A stretch of 55,157 nucleotides of DNA from Aquimarina agarilytica ZC1. Its GTDB lineage: Bacteria > Bacteroidota > Bacteroidia > Flavobacteriales > Flavobacteriaceae. Both the position numbers and the translations under genes were made by a program. The notes under the pieces were generated by a model, which searched no databases, was not told the origin of the DNA, and saw only the letters and a program-made list of their open reading frames with translations. Positions 35,001 through 43,464 of this stretch are shown piece after piece; within the stretch, counting starts at the first letter, position 1; each line of letters begins with the position of its first letter. Location: NCBI RefSeq assembly GCF_000255455.1, contig NZ_JH621263.1:19941-75097 (forward strand), given 5' to 3'.

Positions 35001-35525
35001 TTATTCTACAACTATATTTTCAGGAGCTTCTTCAACTGCTAGTACTTCTGTATCTACTATTGGTTGTTCGTCCACTACTTCTTCATCAACCTCATCAGAA
35101 AAATAGGGAAACACATCCATTATTGGCGATTCCGCAATAGCAGGTATGGTATAATCACCCGTTGTACCATTCATGGCTGTATTGGTATTATCAAAGGCCT
35201 CTTTTAAATCATTACCTTGCACCAATAAATAAATATTTGATTTTCTTTCTTTGCCACTTTCTTCATCAAAAGCAATTAATGATACTTTAGATTTAAACCA
35301 GCGATCTGTGTTTTCAACAGGGTGAATTTCAGAAAAATTAGCAACCTTAATATTGGTAATTTTAAATTCCTCACTTACATAAGCAGACATCTCTTCATTT
35401 ATTCTAGCTTCAGCTTCTGTATATGATATAGCGTCCAATAAGTAAGATTCTGTAACTACTTTTTGTTCTCCAGATTCTAATGTTTTTCTATATTTTACTT
35501 TGCACTCGTACCAAGTTACACTCAT
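35001..35525 (-). CDS. DUF4494 domain protein
   Basis: 174 residues. It starts with TWYECKVKYRKTLESGEQKVVTE, SYTEAEARI, and later WFKSKVSLIAFDEESGKERK, the pattern of DUF4494, a Bacteroidota-specific family of unknown function. The last 40 residues are strongly acidic (DEVDEEVVDEQP). Cytoplasmic by lack of a signal peptide. Its promoter is at 35553-35581. Confidence 0.8.
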   Translation of the reverse strand: MSVTWYECKVKYRKTLESGEQKVVTESYLLDAISYTEAEARINEEMSAYVSEEFKITNIKVANFSEIHPVENTDRWFKSKVSLIAFDEESGKERKSNIYLLVQGNDLKEAFDNTNTAMNGTTGDYTIPAIAESPIMDVFPYFSDEVDEEVVDEQPIVDTEVLAVEEAPENIVVE

Positions 35526-35552
35526 TTTTTTATATCTAAATTAAAAGGGAGT

Positions 35553-35581
35553 CAAATATAATTTTTTAAAAAAAGCTACAA
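35553..35581 (-). promoter_or_regulatory. Promoter of the DUF4494 gene
   Basis: On the - strand: TTG (35581-35579), an 18-base spacer and TATATTTG (35560-35553), about 28 bases before the start codon. Confidence 0.65.
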
Positions 35582-35749
35582 TTCATATTTAAGTAATAAA
35601 TATTCACAATTAATAACCTCTCCAATTTTTTTTAATTCAATATTTAAATTAAGTCACTAGTTTTTATATTACATTCTGTAAAATCTATCAGTATCATATT
35701 TACTATTAATATGCATTGATTGCTCAAAATTAGCGGTATAATACACAAC

Positions 35750-36058
35750 TTAATTTTGTTTCTTTCGATCGGCATGACCTAAACTTTTTTCAGGTGCTAT
35801 CACATCTCTTATCAATTGTTTCAATTCAGTAATTTCAGGGAATCTATTTTCTCTTTTTCTAGACCAAACCAATTGATCATTTGCTATTATTTCAAAAACA
35901 CCTCCAGTACCAGGTTTTAAAGTAAGTTCATATATCTCTTGATCAAAGGTGGTTAATAATTCTTGAGCCATCCAACTGGATCTCATTAACCATCGGCATT
36001 GCTTACAATAATGTATTTCTATTTTATTTTTTTTCACTGCTTGCGTATTTAATTCCAT
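35750..36058 (-). CDS. SelT/SelW/SelH (Rdx) family protein
   Basis: 102 residues from the ATG at 36058; the frame begins with a TTG two codons earlier. IEIHYCKQCRWL gives a thioredoxin-like CxxC (C18, C21), and GTGGVFEI and WSRKRENRFPE are family signatures. In eukaryotic SelW the second Cys position may be Sec; here both are plain Cys. A redox role in the cytoplasm is assumed from the family; the bacterial function is not established. Confidence 0.87.
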   Translation of the reverse strand: MELNTQAVKKNKIEIHYCKQCRWLMRSSWMAQELLTTFDQEIYELTLKPGTGGVFEIIANDQLVWSRKRENRFPEITELKQLIRDVIAPEKSLGHADRKKQN

Positions 36059-36089
36059 GTACAAATTGAATTATCAACTAAATGCTAAA

Positions 36090-36125
36090 AACACAAAAGC
36101 TACCTAAATAGGTAGCTTTTGTGTT
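36090..36125 (-). terminator. Terminator of the secreted carbohydrate-binding-like gene
   Basis: A 16-base perfect stem (36090-36105 with 36110-36125) with a four-base loop. A T run follows on the - strand. It sits 35 bases past the stop at 36160. Confidence 0.88.
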
Positions 36126-36159
36126 CTGTGGGTTTATTAGGCTAATTATAGTCTAAAAA

Positions 36160-36729
36160 TTATTTTCTTCTTGTGATAGTTACATCATCAATCCAGAAGC
36201 TTCCTTTTCTTTTATCAAATCCAAAGATTAAATCTAGTTTTTTGTAATCGATTGGAGCTCCTTCTGCACCTTCTCCTGCTTTGAAGTTATATACTACATT
36301 TTGCCATTTATTGTTTCCTTCAAAATTAAAGTCTCGGATAAACAATGCTCCCCATCCATTTTTACTTCCTGTATCAACTCCAGAATAGATTGAAACATAA
36401 ATTTGATCCTCTGGGTATAAACTTTTTATCCAAAAAGAAAGTGTATACTCTTTTCCTTTTTTAATTTTTAATCCACTTCTTCTTAAAAGGGCTTTATTAC
36501 CTTGTCCTTTTTTTGTATTTGATTTTACTTTTACTTTAAAAGAAGAATTGTCTGTTCGTCCTATTCTATCAATTTCAAACTTTGCTACAGGCTTTCCATT
36601 GTTATCTCCCCATACTCCATAACCCCAGTCAGAAAAACCAGTATTAAATGAGTTATTTGAAGTTATTAAATCTTGTGAAAAGCAGGTGAAACTTAGTATG
36701 GAAAAAAGGGCTAAATAAATTTTTTTCAT
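36160..36729 (-). CDS. Secreted carbohydrate-binding-like (CBM4_9-type) protein
   Basis: 189 residues. Signal peptide MKKIYLALFSILSFTCFS-Q. The remainder is a single jelly-roll-like domain: NSFNTGFSDWGYGVWG, SFKVKVKSN, LRRSGLKIKKGKEYTLSFWIKS, NVVYNF and the closing GSFWIDDVTI. This is the usual pattern of CBM4/9-like domains, which normally sit next to a catalytic domain. Here it is alone and has no T9SS tail. It may bind an exported glycan or cell-surface polysaccharide. Confidence 0.65.
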   Translation of the reverse strand: MKKIYLALFSILSFTCFSQDLITSNNSFNTGFSDWGYGVWGDNNGKPVAKFEIDRIGRTDNSSFKVKVKSNTKKGQGNKALLRRSGLKIKKGKEYTLSFWIKSLYPEDQIYVSIYSGVDTGSKNGWGALFIRDFNFEGNNKWQNVVYNFKAGEGAEGAPIDYKKLDLIFGFDKRKGSFWIDDVTITRRK

Positions 36730-36835
36730 AATATCTTATTTTTTAATTACATAACATTTACATCAAAACAAATTCTGTGCCATAAATTAAATGAGTCCTC
36801 AAAATTTAAGTTACATCACTGGCCCAAAACTAATA

Positions 36836-36865
36836 CGGTTGTTTGCTATTTACGCAAAACAACCG
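36836..36865. other. Hairpin in the gap upstream of the carbohydrate-binding-like gene
   Basis: CGGTTGTTTGC (from 36836) pairs with GCAAAACAACCG (to 36865) with one bulged base and a 7-base loop. There is no T run. It lies 107 bases upstream of the start at 36729 and 158 bases past the stop of the TerB-like gene. Confidence 0.4.
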
Positions 36866-37022
36866 CTATCATATTACGAAAATAGGATAATAAATTTAAT
36901 TTTACCAGATATCCAAAGAAATAGTATTCTATAAGATAGTTAATTTTATGTGAAAAAACAAAAAATTAACACTAACTGACTAAATTACAAATGAATAGAA
37001 TTTATTAATTTTTATTAAAAAT

Positions 37023-37427
37023 TTAATTGTGAAATTTTTTGAATATTTTCATAAGTGAATTTGTAGGAATAATCCGATTTTCATAATTCTCCATTTGCTG
37101 AAATACCTCATCAATTGCCTGGGAAGGCAAGCCCATACGCAAACCTAAATTTTTTATAGCTTTAACTTCCTTTAAACTAACTTGTTCATCAACATTAATT
37201 ACTAATAACAGACGATAAAATTGAACAATACGCTCAAATTCTGAAGCTAGCACTAGTCTCTTTACCGGCCTAGCAATCAATTCTCCAACTTCTTTTCTCT
37301 CTAAATTCAAAGAAGTGGCTACTAATTCAATAAATTCCACTTCACTTTTTTTTAATTTATTATCCGATTTGGCTAATTCAATCATTTCCGACAGTAGGCT
37401 CAATTTTTCTTCACGTGTATAATCCAT
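37023..37427 (-). CDS. TerB-like helical protein
   Basis: 134 residues, all helical: KLSLLSEMIELAKSDNKLKKSEVEFIELVATSLNL and LLLVINVDEQVSLKEVKAIKNLG. The repeated acidic pattern (SDNKLKKSE, VDEQVSLKE) matches the TerB/DjlA-N fold, which has metal-binding-type acidic positions. Single-domain members in flavobacteria are often labelled tellurite resistance, but no ter genes are nearby, so that function is not supported. Confidence 0.65.
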   Translation of the reverse strand: MDYTREEKLSLLSEMIELAKSDNKLKKSEVEFIELVATSLNLERKEVGELIARPVKRLVLASEFERIVQFYRLLLVINVDEQVSLKEVKAIKNLGLRMGLPSQAIDEVFQQMENYENRIIPTNSLMKIFKKFHN

Positions 37428-37524
37428 TTGTGGTAATTATATTTATTAAATGCTATCTTTCCTATTTAGCACTCCTTTTTCTATTTAGTTTTATTAAAAA
37501 ATAACACATAGCTTCCTCTGTAGT

Positions 37525-37731
37525 TTAATTTCCTGGCTTAATGTAACCATCTTCTCCAATTTCTACACAATAGATTTTAGTGTCGTTAATCCTTTTAGAA
37601 TTAAATTCTCTCTCGTACATATTATACAATAAAAATAAGTCCCTGATAACCTCTTTCTCATTTACTCCGCCAGTATTTAAATTTAACGAAGTAATCGAAT
37701 AATAATTCCATTTTCTAAAAAATAATATATT
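37525..37731 (-). CDS. Small hypothetical ORF, doubtful
   Basis: About 69 codons open on the - strand but without an ATG at the front; the first candidate start is TTG near 37734. The text includes VNEKEVIRDLFLLYNMYEREF and KIYCVEIGEDGYIKPGN, which looks protein-like. It may be a short gene with a TTG start or the end of a decayed gene. No family is recognised. Confidence 0.3.
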   Translation of the reverse strand, partial: NILFFRKWNYYSITSLNLNTGGVNEKEVIRDLFLLYNMYEREFNSKRINDTKIYCVEIGEDGYIKPGN

Positions 37732-37769
37732 CAATAGATCATTTATTTTGATTCACTTACTTTTGTAGT

Positions 37770-38015
37770 ATGGGATTAACAAACAACGACATTTTTAAAA
37801 AATTGAGGGTCGCACATAAATTACGTGACACCGATATTATTGCCATTTGCAAGCTTGTAGATTTTAATGTATCCAAAGGAGAATTAGGTGCTTTTTTCAG
37901 AAACGAAGAACATCCAAAATATATGGAATGTGGAGATCAAATTTTACGTAACTTTTTAAACGGCTTAATTATACACCTCCGTGGGCCTATGCCTAAAAAG
38001 GGTGAGAAGAAATAG
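37770..38015 (+). CDS. DUF1456 family protein (single repeat, YehS-like)
   Basis: 81 residues: MGLTNNDIFKKLRVAHKLRDTDI and FNVSKGELGAFFRNEEHPKYMECGDQILRNFLNGL. This is one copy of the DUF1456 unit; E. coli YehS has two. TACTTTTG (37758-37765) upstream fits the -7 consensus but lies only 4 bases before the ATG, so the mRNA may be almost leaderless. Function unknown. Its stop is six bases before the heptamer array. Confidence 0.8.
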   Translation: MGLTNNDIFKKLRVAHKLRDTDIIAICKLVDFNVSKGELGAFFRNEEHPKYMECGDQILRNFLNGLIIHLRGPMPKKGEKK

Positions 38016-38020
38016 ATTAT

Positions 38021-38587
38021 GGTTGATGGTTGATGGTTGATGGTTGATGGTTGATGGTTGATGGTTGATGGTTGATGGTTGATGGTTGATGGTTGATGGT
38101 TGATGGTTGATGGTTGATGGTTGATGGTTGATGGTTGATGGTTGATGGTTGATGGTTGATGGTTGATGGTTGATGGTTGATGGTTGATGGTTGATGGTTG
38201 ATGGTTGATGGTTGATGGTTGATGGTTGATGGTTGATGGTTGATGGTTGATGGTTGATGGTTGATGGTTGATGGTTGATGGTTGATGGTTGATGGTTGAT
38301 GGTTGATGGTTGATGGTTGATGGTTGATGGTTGATGGTTGATGGTTGATGGTTGATGGTTGATGGTTGATGGTTGATGGTTGATGGTTGATGGTTGATGG
38401 TTGATGGTTGATGGTTGATGGTTGATGGTTGATGGTTGATGGTTGATGGTTGATGGTTGATGGTTGATGGTTGATGGTTGATGGTTGATGGTTGATGGTT
38501 GATGGTTGATGGTTGATGGTTGATGGTTGATGGTTGATGGTTGATGGTTGATGGTTGATGGTTGATGGTTGATGGTTGATGGTTGAT
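38021..38587. repeat. Perfect tandem array: 81 copies of the heptamer GGTTGAT
   Basis: 567 bases made of an uninterrupted 7-base unit with no visible variant copy. It lies between the DUF1456 stop (38015) and the terminator shared with sucC (38599-38640). On the - strand it reads as a frame of repeated INHQPST, but that frame starts inside the terminator and is not regarded as a gene. The copy number is likely to vary between strains or assemblies. Confidence 0.97.
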
Positions 38588-38598
38588 AAATGTAAAAT

Positions 38599-38640
38599 AA
38601 AAAGGCTAAAATTCTCCGAGGAAAATTTTAGCCTTTTTTT
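38599..38640. terminator. Terminator of sucC (bidirectional)
   Basis: AAAAAGGCTAAAATT (38599-38613) pairs with AATTTTAGCCTTTTT (from 38624). T runs exist on both sides. It lies 35 bases past the sucC stop. Confidence 0.88.
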
Positions 38641-38674
38641 ATCACTGTTTTTCAACAGCTAAATACACATAAAT

Positions 38675-39868
38675 CTATGCTAACACAGCTTGAACTTTAT
38701 CTGCTGCTTCTTGGAATTCAACTGCACTTAACACATTCAATCCACTCTCATCAATAAGTTTTTTTGCAATATCTGCATTAGTTCCTTGCAAACGTACAAT
38801 GATAGGCACTTTAATAGCATCTCCCATATTTTTATACGCATCAACTACACCTTGAGCCACACGGTCACAACGAACGATACCACCAAAAATATTAATTAGT
38901 ATAGCTTTTACATTATCATCTTTTAAAATCAAACGGAAAGCTTCTTCTACACGTTTGGCATCAGCTGTACCTCCCACATCTAAAAAGTTTGCTGGCTCAC
39001 CACCTGCTTGCTTTATTAAATCCATAGTAGCCATTGCTAATCCGGCTCCGTTTACCATACAACCTACATTTCCATCTAGATCTACATAGTTTAAACCTGC
39101 TTCTTTTGCTTCTACTTCAACTGGGTTTTCTTCACGAATATCACGCATTTCAGCATAATCCTTATGGCGATATAATGCATTATCATCCAAAGTTACTTTA
39201 GCATCTGCAGCCATTATTTGATCATCTGCTGTTTTAAACACAGGGTTGATTTCAAATAAAGAAGCATCCGAATTTTCATAAGCTTTGTAAAGTGCTGCAG
39301 CAAATTTAGTCATATCCTTAAATGCAGCTCCCGAAAGTCCTAAATTAAACGCAATTTTACGTGTTTGAAACGGTAAAATTCCTGTTGCAGGATCAATTTC
39401 TTCACTATGGATAAGCTCCGGTGTTTTTTCAGCTACAGCTTCAATATCCATTCCACCTTCGGTAGAATAAACAATCATATTTTTACCTGTAGCTCTATTT
39501 AATAAGACAGACATATAAAACTCTTGCGGTTTAGATGGTCCATCATAATATACATTTTGAGAAATAAGTACTTTATGCACTTTTTTTCCTTCTGCTGAAG
39601 TTTGAGGAGTAATTAACATCATCCCTAATATTTGATCAGCATATGAGCGAACTTCGTCAATAGACTTAGCTATTTTAACTCCACCTCCTTTTCCACGTCC
39701 TCCAGCATGAATTTGAGCCTTTACAGCAAACACAGTACTTCCTGTTTCTTTCTGAATTTGTTTTGCTGCAGCTACAGCGTCGTCCGGTGTTTCGGCTAAA
39801 ATTTCTAAAGGCACTTTTACTCCAAAACTACTAAGTATTTGTTTTCCTTGATATTCGTGTAGATTCAT
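38675..39868 (-). CDS. sucC: Succinyl-CoA synthetase beta subunit
   Basis: 397 residues, the normal length. N-terminal MNLHEYQGKQILSSFGV, the ATP-grasp region (HAGGRGKGGGVK), the metal-binding FEINPV, and the C-terminal CoA-ligase part (NGAGLAMATMD, FLDVGGTA, INIFGGIVRCD) are present. It converts succinyl-CoA and ADP to succinate and ATP in the TCA cycle with SucD, which is not next to it here. A strong promoter lies at 39901-39932. Confidence 0.96.
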   Translation of the reverse strand: MNLHEYQGKQILSSFGVKVPLEILAETPDDAVAAAKQIQKETGSTVFAVKAQIHAGGRGKGGGVKIAKSIDEVRSYADQILGMMLITPQTSAEGKKVHKVLISQNVYYDGPSKPQEFYMSVLLNRATGKNMIVYSTEGGMDIEAVAEKTPELIHSEEIDPATGILPFQTRKIAFNLGLSGAAFKDMTKFAAALYKAYENSDASLFEINPVFKTADDQIMAADAKVTLDDNALYRHKDYAEMRDIREENPVEVEAKEAGLNYVDLDGNVGCMVNGAGLAMATMDLIKQAGGEPANFLDVGGTADAKRVEEAFRLILKDDNVKAILINIFGGIVRCDRVAQGVVDAYKNMGDAIKVPIIVRLQGTNADIAKKLIDESGLNVLSAVEFQEAADKVQAVLA

Positions 39869-39900
39869 AATCTGTTTATTTCGCTTTTCTTATAGGTTTC

Positions 39901-39932
39901 CAAATGTAGAAAACGAGGCTTGCATAAACAAA
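39901..39932 (-). promoter_or_regulatory. Promoter of sucC
   Basis: On the - strand: TTTG (39932-39929), a 20-base spacer and TACATTTG (39908-39901), about 33 bases before the ATG. A near-consensus Bacteroidota promoter. Confidence 0.75.
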
Positions 39933-40134
39933 CATTATCTAGCAAAAATTAGATACTAATACGTAGTTATTTTTTATTTTCAAATTTTGTAAGATTTTAC
40001 ACCCTTAGGACAAAATAATTATTCCTCTAGCCCTTCAACAAAAACACCTCACTAACAACCAACACCTTAATTCCAAAATAGTATAGTGTGAGATACTTGT
40101 TTTACTGTTTTTATTAATAACAATGTATTATAGA

Positions 40135-41775
40135 TTAAAAAACGACTTTCTTTACTAAAGCCTCACCTTTTTCTGAAGTTATTTTTATAATATACATTCC
40201 GGAATCTACTTGCATAGGCACATATTGAACCGAGTTTGTTATCGTAAAATCTTCTTGCTTATATACTTCTCTGCCTAAAATTGAATATATACTAATTGAC
40301 ACTTCAAGCTCCGTTGAGGATTCCGAAAAAATACCGATAGATCGTTTATTATTTGTAATAGTTACGTTTTTTTTTACATCATTCAGTTCATCTATCCCTC
40401 CTAAAGTTTCATCCTGTATTAAAGAAACATTATCTACAAAACCTAAATCACCCGAAATACCAGCTGCATATATTTTAATTTGAGTATTTGATCCCGAATT
40501 AAACCTTAACTCATAAATTTCGTAGTCGGTCGATGTTACTTTTAATTGAGGGACTAAATCTGGTCCTCCCGAAACTGGTTTTACTCCTAATTTAATTTCC
40601 GAACTTCCTAAACTTTTTTTAGCCATAGCTGTGTAAACATATTCTGTTCCAGGTACTACCGTAAAAGCTTGTTCCAATCCACCAGGACCTTCTATTCTTG
40701 CTCCATAATCTCCTGAATATTTTTCTCCTTTTTCTTTTGTAAAAGAAATACTCCCTCCGTTTGTCCAAGATGTCCAAGGCGCTGTTAAAGTTCCACTCGA
40801 CATATCTCCATCAACCACTAAATTATCTAGAGTTTGTTTTAATTCATATGAACGCACCCAATCATAATAAGTAGTATTAATAGACGCGTCATTCAATTCC
40901 GTTTCATTTGGATAACCTGGATTAGGAGTGCCATCACTTTTTATTTGCCAATCATAGGTTTCTGTTACCATACGTACTGTCATGGGTACATTAAATGGTG
41001 TAGAAAAATTATCATCTCTAGGATTTACCGAATATTTATAAACTCCATCAATAAAATAATGCACCAAATTAGGGGTTACCCACCAAGCTCCATATACATG
41101 AAAATCATCAGCAACATTAGCTTGATCATTAGTTACAAAAGCCGCATTACCTCTGGATAAAAATAAACTGCTACAATTAGTATCTTTAATTCGTTTTAAT
41201 TTAAAATGTGTATTTGATGCCATTCCTTTATCCCACGGAATTGCAGCCCAATCTGGGGAACCACCTCCCATACATTCAATAATATCAATTTCAGTACTGT
41301 AACCTTCACAGTCGGGTCGATCTGGGCTATTTACATTAGGATCATCCCATACCCTATTTGTATTTAACCAAAATGTTGAAGACATTCTTATTTTAGAAGC
41401 TTTCATTTTCACTTCAAAAAAACCATACTTTTGCGAAGCCTTGGATTCTATTCCTCCACCGGCAATTGTAAATCCATCATGTGGTGCTGGGTGAATTGTA
41501 TTTTTAATCAACAACATTCCATCTTCGACAACTATATTTTCTGGCAAAAATTCTGCAGGCTTTCTTCCCGCCCAATTGGGTAACCTAGGATGCCATTTAG
41601 TCGTATTCAATAAAGTTTGATTGTTAAACTCATCGGACATGTCGGTAGAAATGGCCCATTGATATCCTGGGGGAACTATAACAAATTCCGAAGAATTTAA
41701 TGCCGGAATCTGGGCTTTGACCTGAAAAAAGAAATTAAAAAGCAAAAAAAACCATAGTGTAATTATTCTTATCAT
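40135..41775 (-). CDS. Secreted GH16 enzyme, agarase/porphyranase-like, with CBM4_9-like domain
   Basis: 546 residues. The signal peptide (to about 21, VKA-Q) is followed by a GH16 jelly roll at about 38-310. The catalytic signature is E162-I-D164-I-I-E167: nucleophile E162, acid/base E167. MSSTFWLNTNRVWDD and the long loop before the active site resemble red-algal agarases and porphyranases more than laminarinases, but the exact substrate is inferred. A CBM4_9-like domain spans about 315-455 (VVDGDMSSG ... LGFVDNVSLI). A T9SS type A-like tail follows at about 470-546. It should cut algal polysaccharide outside the cell. Confidence 0.88.
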   Translation of the reverse strand: MIRIITLWFFLLFNFFFQVKAQIPALNSSEFVIVPPGYQWAISTDMSDEFNNQTLLNTTKWHPRLPNWAGRKPAEFLPENIVVEDGMLLIKNTIHPAPHDGFTIAGGGIESKASQKYGFFEVKMKASKIRMSSTFWLNTNRVWDDPNVNSPDRPDCEGYSTEIDIIECMGGGSPDWAAIPWDKGMASNTHFKLKRIKDTNCSSLFLSRGNAAFVTNDQANVADDFHVYGAWWVTPNLVHYFIDGVYKYSVNPRDDNFSTPFNVPMTVRMVTETYDWQIKSDGTPNPGYPNETELNDASINTTYYDWVRSYELKQTLDNLVVDGDMSSGTLTAPWTSWTNGGSISFTKEKGEKYSGDYGARIEGPGGLEQAFTVVPGTEYVYTAMAKKSLGSSEIKLGVKPVSGGPDLVPQLKVTSTDYEIYELRFNSGSNTQIKIYAAGISGDLGFVDNVSLIQDETLGGIDELNDVKKNVTITNNKRSIGIFSESSTELEVSISIYSILGREVYKQEDFTITNSVQYVPMQVDSGMYIIKITSEKGEALVKKVVF

Positions 41776-41801
41776 AAACTTGGGGAATTAAATGAATAAA
41801 A

Positions 41802-41843
41802 TGATTATCAATGCAAATATACAACATTAAACACTGATAATCA
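41802..41843 (-). promoter_or_regulatory. GH16 promoter with two flanking TGATwATCA sites
   Basis: On the - strand the -7 element TATATTTG occupies 41821-41814. It is flanked by TGATTATCA (41802-41810) and TGATAATCA (41835-41843), each nearly palindromic and together a 9-base inverted repeat 33 bases apart centre to centre. The placement around the -7 element suggests operator sites for a repressor or activator. Confidence 0.5.
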
Positions 41844-41982
41844 GAATTTTAACACCCTTCACCTACTATAACATTTGAGTTAAAACCTATTTTTTTAGCA
41901 CTAAAAAATGATTCTTAACAAAAAATATTATTTTATTTCCATACTACTCAGTATATTTTTTTCCTTTTAAAAATTATAATAT

Positions 41983-41990
41983 TAAATTTG
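41983..41990 (+). promoter_or_regulatory. -7 element of lysA
   Basis: TAAATTTG, 52 bases before the lysA ATG; the -33 position holds only a T-rich run. A small imperfect hairpin (TTTTGCTTTT with AAAAGCGAAAA, about 41996-42019) follows in the leader. It is too small to be a lysine riboswitch. Confidence 0.55.
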
Positions 41991-42042
41991 CAGACTTTTG
42001 CTTTTATTAAAAGCGAAAAAATTATTAATCATTATATAAACC

Positions 42043-43269
42043 ATGGAAAACACGGATTTATTAGCTATTGCCGAAACTTACGGAAGCCCCGTATATGTTT
42101 ATGATTCGGCTAAAATTGCATCACAGTATCAACGTTTAACAAGTGCTTTTAGCGGAGTTAAACGCTTAAAACTGAACTATGCTGTAAAGGCATTATCAAA
42201 CCTTTCAATTTTAAAGCTAATGAAATCGCTTGGTGCTGGTTTAGATACTGTTTCAATTCAAGAAGTTGAAATGGGACTTTTAGCAGGTGTTGAGCCTCAA
42301 AATATTATTTTTACTCCTAATGGAGTTTCATTGGAAGAAATTGAAAAAGTAGCTGCAAAAGGGGTTCAAATAAATATCGACAATCTTTCAATTTTAGAGC
42401 AATTTGGTACAAAGCATCCAAACATTCCTGTATGTGTGCGTATCAATCCTCATATTATGGCTGGAGGAAATAGTAAAATTTCTGTAGGTCATATTGATTC
42501 TAAATTTGGTATTTCGGTACACCAAACACCACATATTTTACGTATTGTTGAAAATACAGGTATGCACATTAATGGCGTACATATGCACACGGGTAGTGAT
42601 ATTTTAGATATTGATGTCTTTATTCAAGCTAGTGAAATACTATTTGATGTGGCTAAGCAGTTTAAAAATCTAGAATTTGTTGATTTTGGTAGTGGTTTTA
42701 AAGTTCCTTACAAAGAAGGAGATATTGAAACTAATATTGAAGAACTAGGAGAAAAATTAACTACTCGTTTTAATACTTTTTGTAAATCATATGGAAAGCA
42801 ATTAGAATTAGGTTTTGAGCCAGGTAAGTTTTTAGTAAGTGAATCGGGACAGTTTTTAGCAAAAGTAAATGTGGTTAAACAAACAACATCCACTGTTTTT
42901 GCAGGTGTAGATACTGGTTTTAATCACCTTATCCGTCCTATGTTTTACGATTCATACCATAGAATTGAAAATATTTCAAATCCTGCAGGACGCGAACGTT
43001 TTTACTCGGTAGTTGGGTACATATGTGAAACCGATACTTTTGCAACCAACCGCAGAATTGCTGAAATATCTGAAGGAGATATTGTTTCATTTAAAAATGC
43101 AGGTGCTTATTGTTTTTCAATGGCAAGTAATTACAATTCTCGCTTTAGACCTGCAGAAGTATTATGGCATAATGGTGAAGCTAAATTAATTAGAAAGAGA
43201 GAAACTTTTAATGATTTATTAGCTAATCAAGTTGCTGTTGAATTTGAAACTGAAGCTGTTTCTGAATAA
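42043..43269 (+). CDS. lysA: Diaminopimelate decarboxylase
   Basis: 408 residues of the fold-type III PLP decarboxylases. K49 in LNYAVKALSN is the PLP lysine. HMHTGSDI, FGSGFKVPY, GFEPGKFLV and CETDTFA are the cofactor- and substrate-binding stretches. It makes lysine from meso-diaminopimelate, the last step of lysine synthesis. A single gene with its own promoter and a terminator at 43292-43325. Confidence 0.95.
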   Translation: MENTDLLAIAETYGSPVYVYDSAKIASQYQRLTSAFSGVKRLKLNYAVKALSNLSILKLMKSLGAGLDTVSIQEVEMGLLAGVEPQNIIFTPNGVSLEEIEKVAAKGVQINIDNLSILEQFGTKHPNIPVCVRINPHIMAGGNSKISVGHIDSKFGISVHQTPHILRIVENTGMHINGVHMHTGSDILDIDVFIQASEILFDVAKQFKNLEFVDFGSGFKVPYKEGDIETNIEELGEKLTTRFNTFCKSYGKQLELGFEPGKFLVSESGQFLAKVNVVKQTTSTVFAGVDTGFNHLIRPMFYDSYHRIENISNPAGRERFYSVVGYICETDTFATNRRIAEISEGDIVSFKNAGAYCFSMASNYNSRFRPAEVLWHNGEAKLIRKRETFNDLLANQVAVEFETEAVSE

Positions 43270-43291
43270 AATCTAATTTTAGATATATCAT

Positions 43292-43325
43292 AAAGCCACT
43301 GATACTCTTTCAGTGGCTTTTTTTT
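43292..43325 (+). terminator. Terminator of lysA
   Basis: AAAGCCACTGA (43292-43302) pairs with TCAGTGGCTTT (43310-43320), then T to 43325. Confidence 0.92.
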
Positions 43326-43464
43326 ATGCTACAGCTTTACCTCAATGCTATTTTTTTTAATATAAAAACCTTATTTTACTTAATTCTTATTTTGCTTTCA
43401 TAAATTTATGGCGCAAACACATGTTACACTTTATTTTAAAGTCATCATCTAACTTAATTCTATT

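Noticed and set aside
37023..37427. Tellurite resistance function for the TerB-like gene
   Set aside because: Only the fold is supported; no other ter genes are present in the window.
38021..38587. CRISPR array
   Set aside because: The unit is only 7 bases with no spacers, and no cas genes are present.
38017..38655. A 212-codon - strand frame made of repeated INHQPST
   Set aside because: It is a by-product of the heptamer array having no stop in any phase, and its start lies inside the sucC terminator hairpin.
41996..42042. Lysine riboswitch before lysA
   Set aside because: The leader is about 50 bases, with one small imperfect hairpin, far too short for a lysine aptamer.
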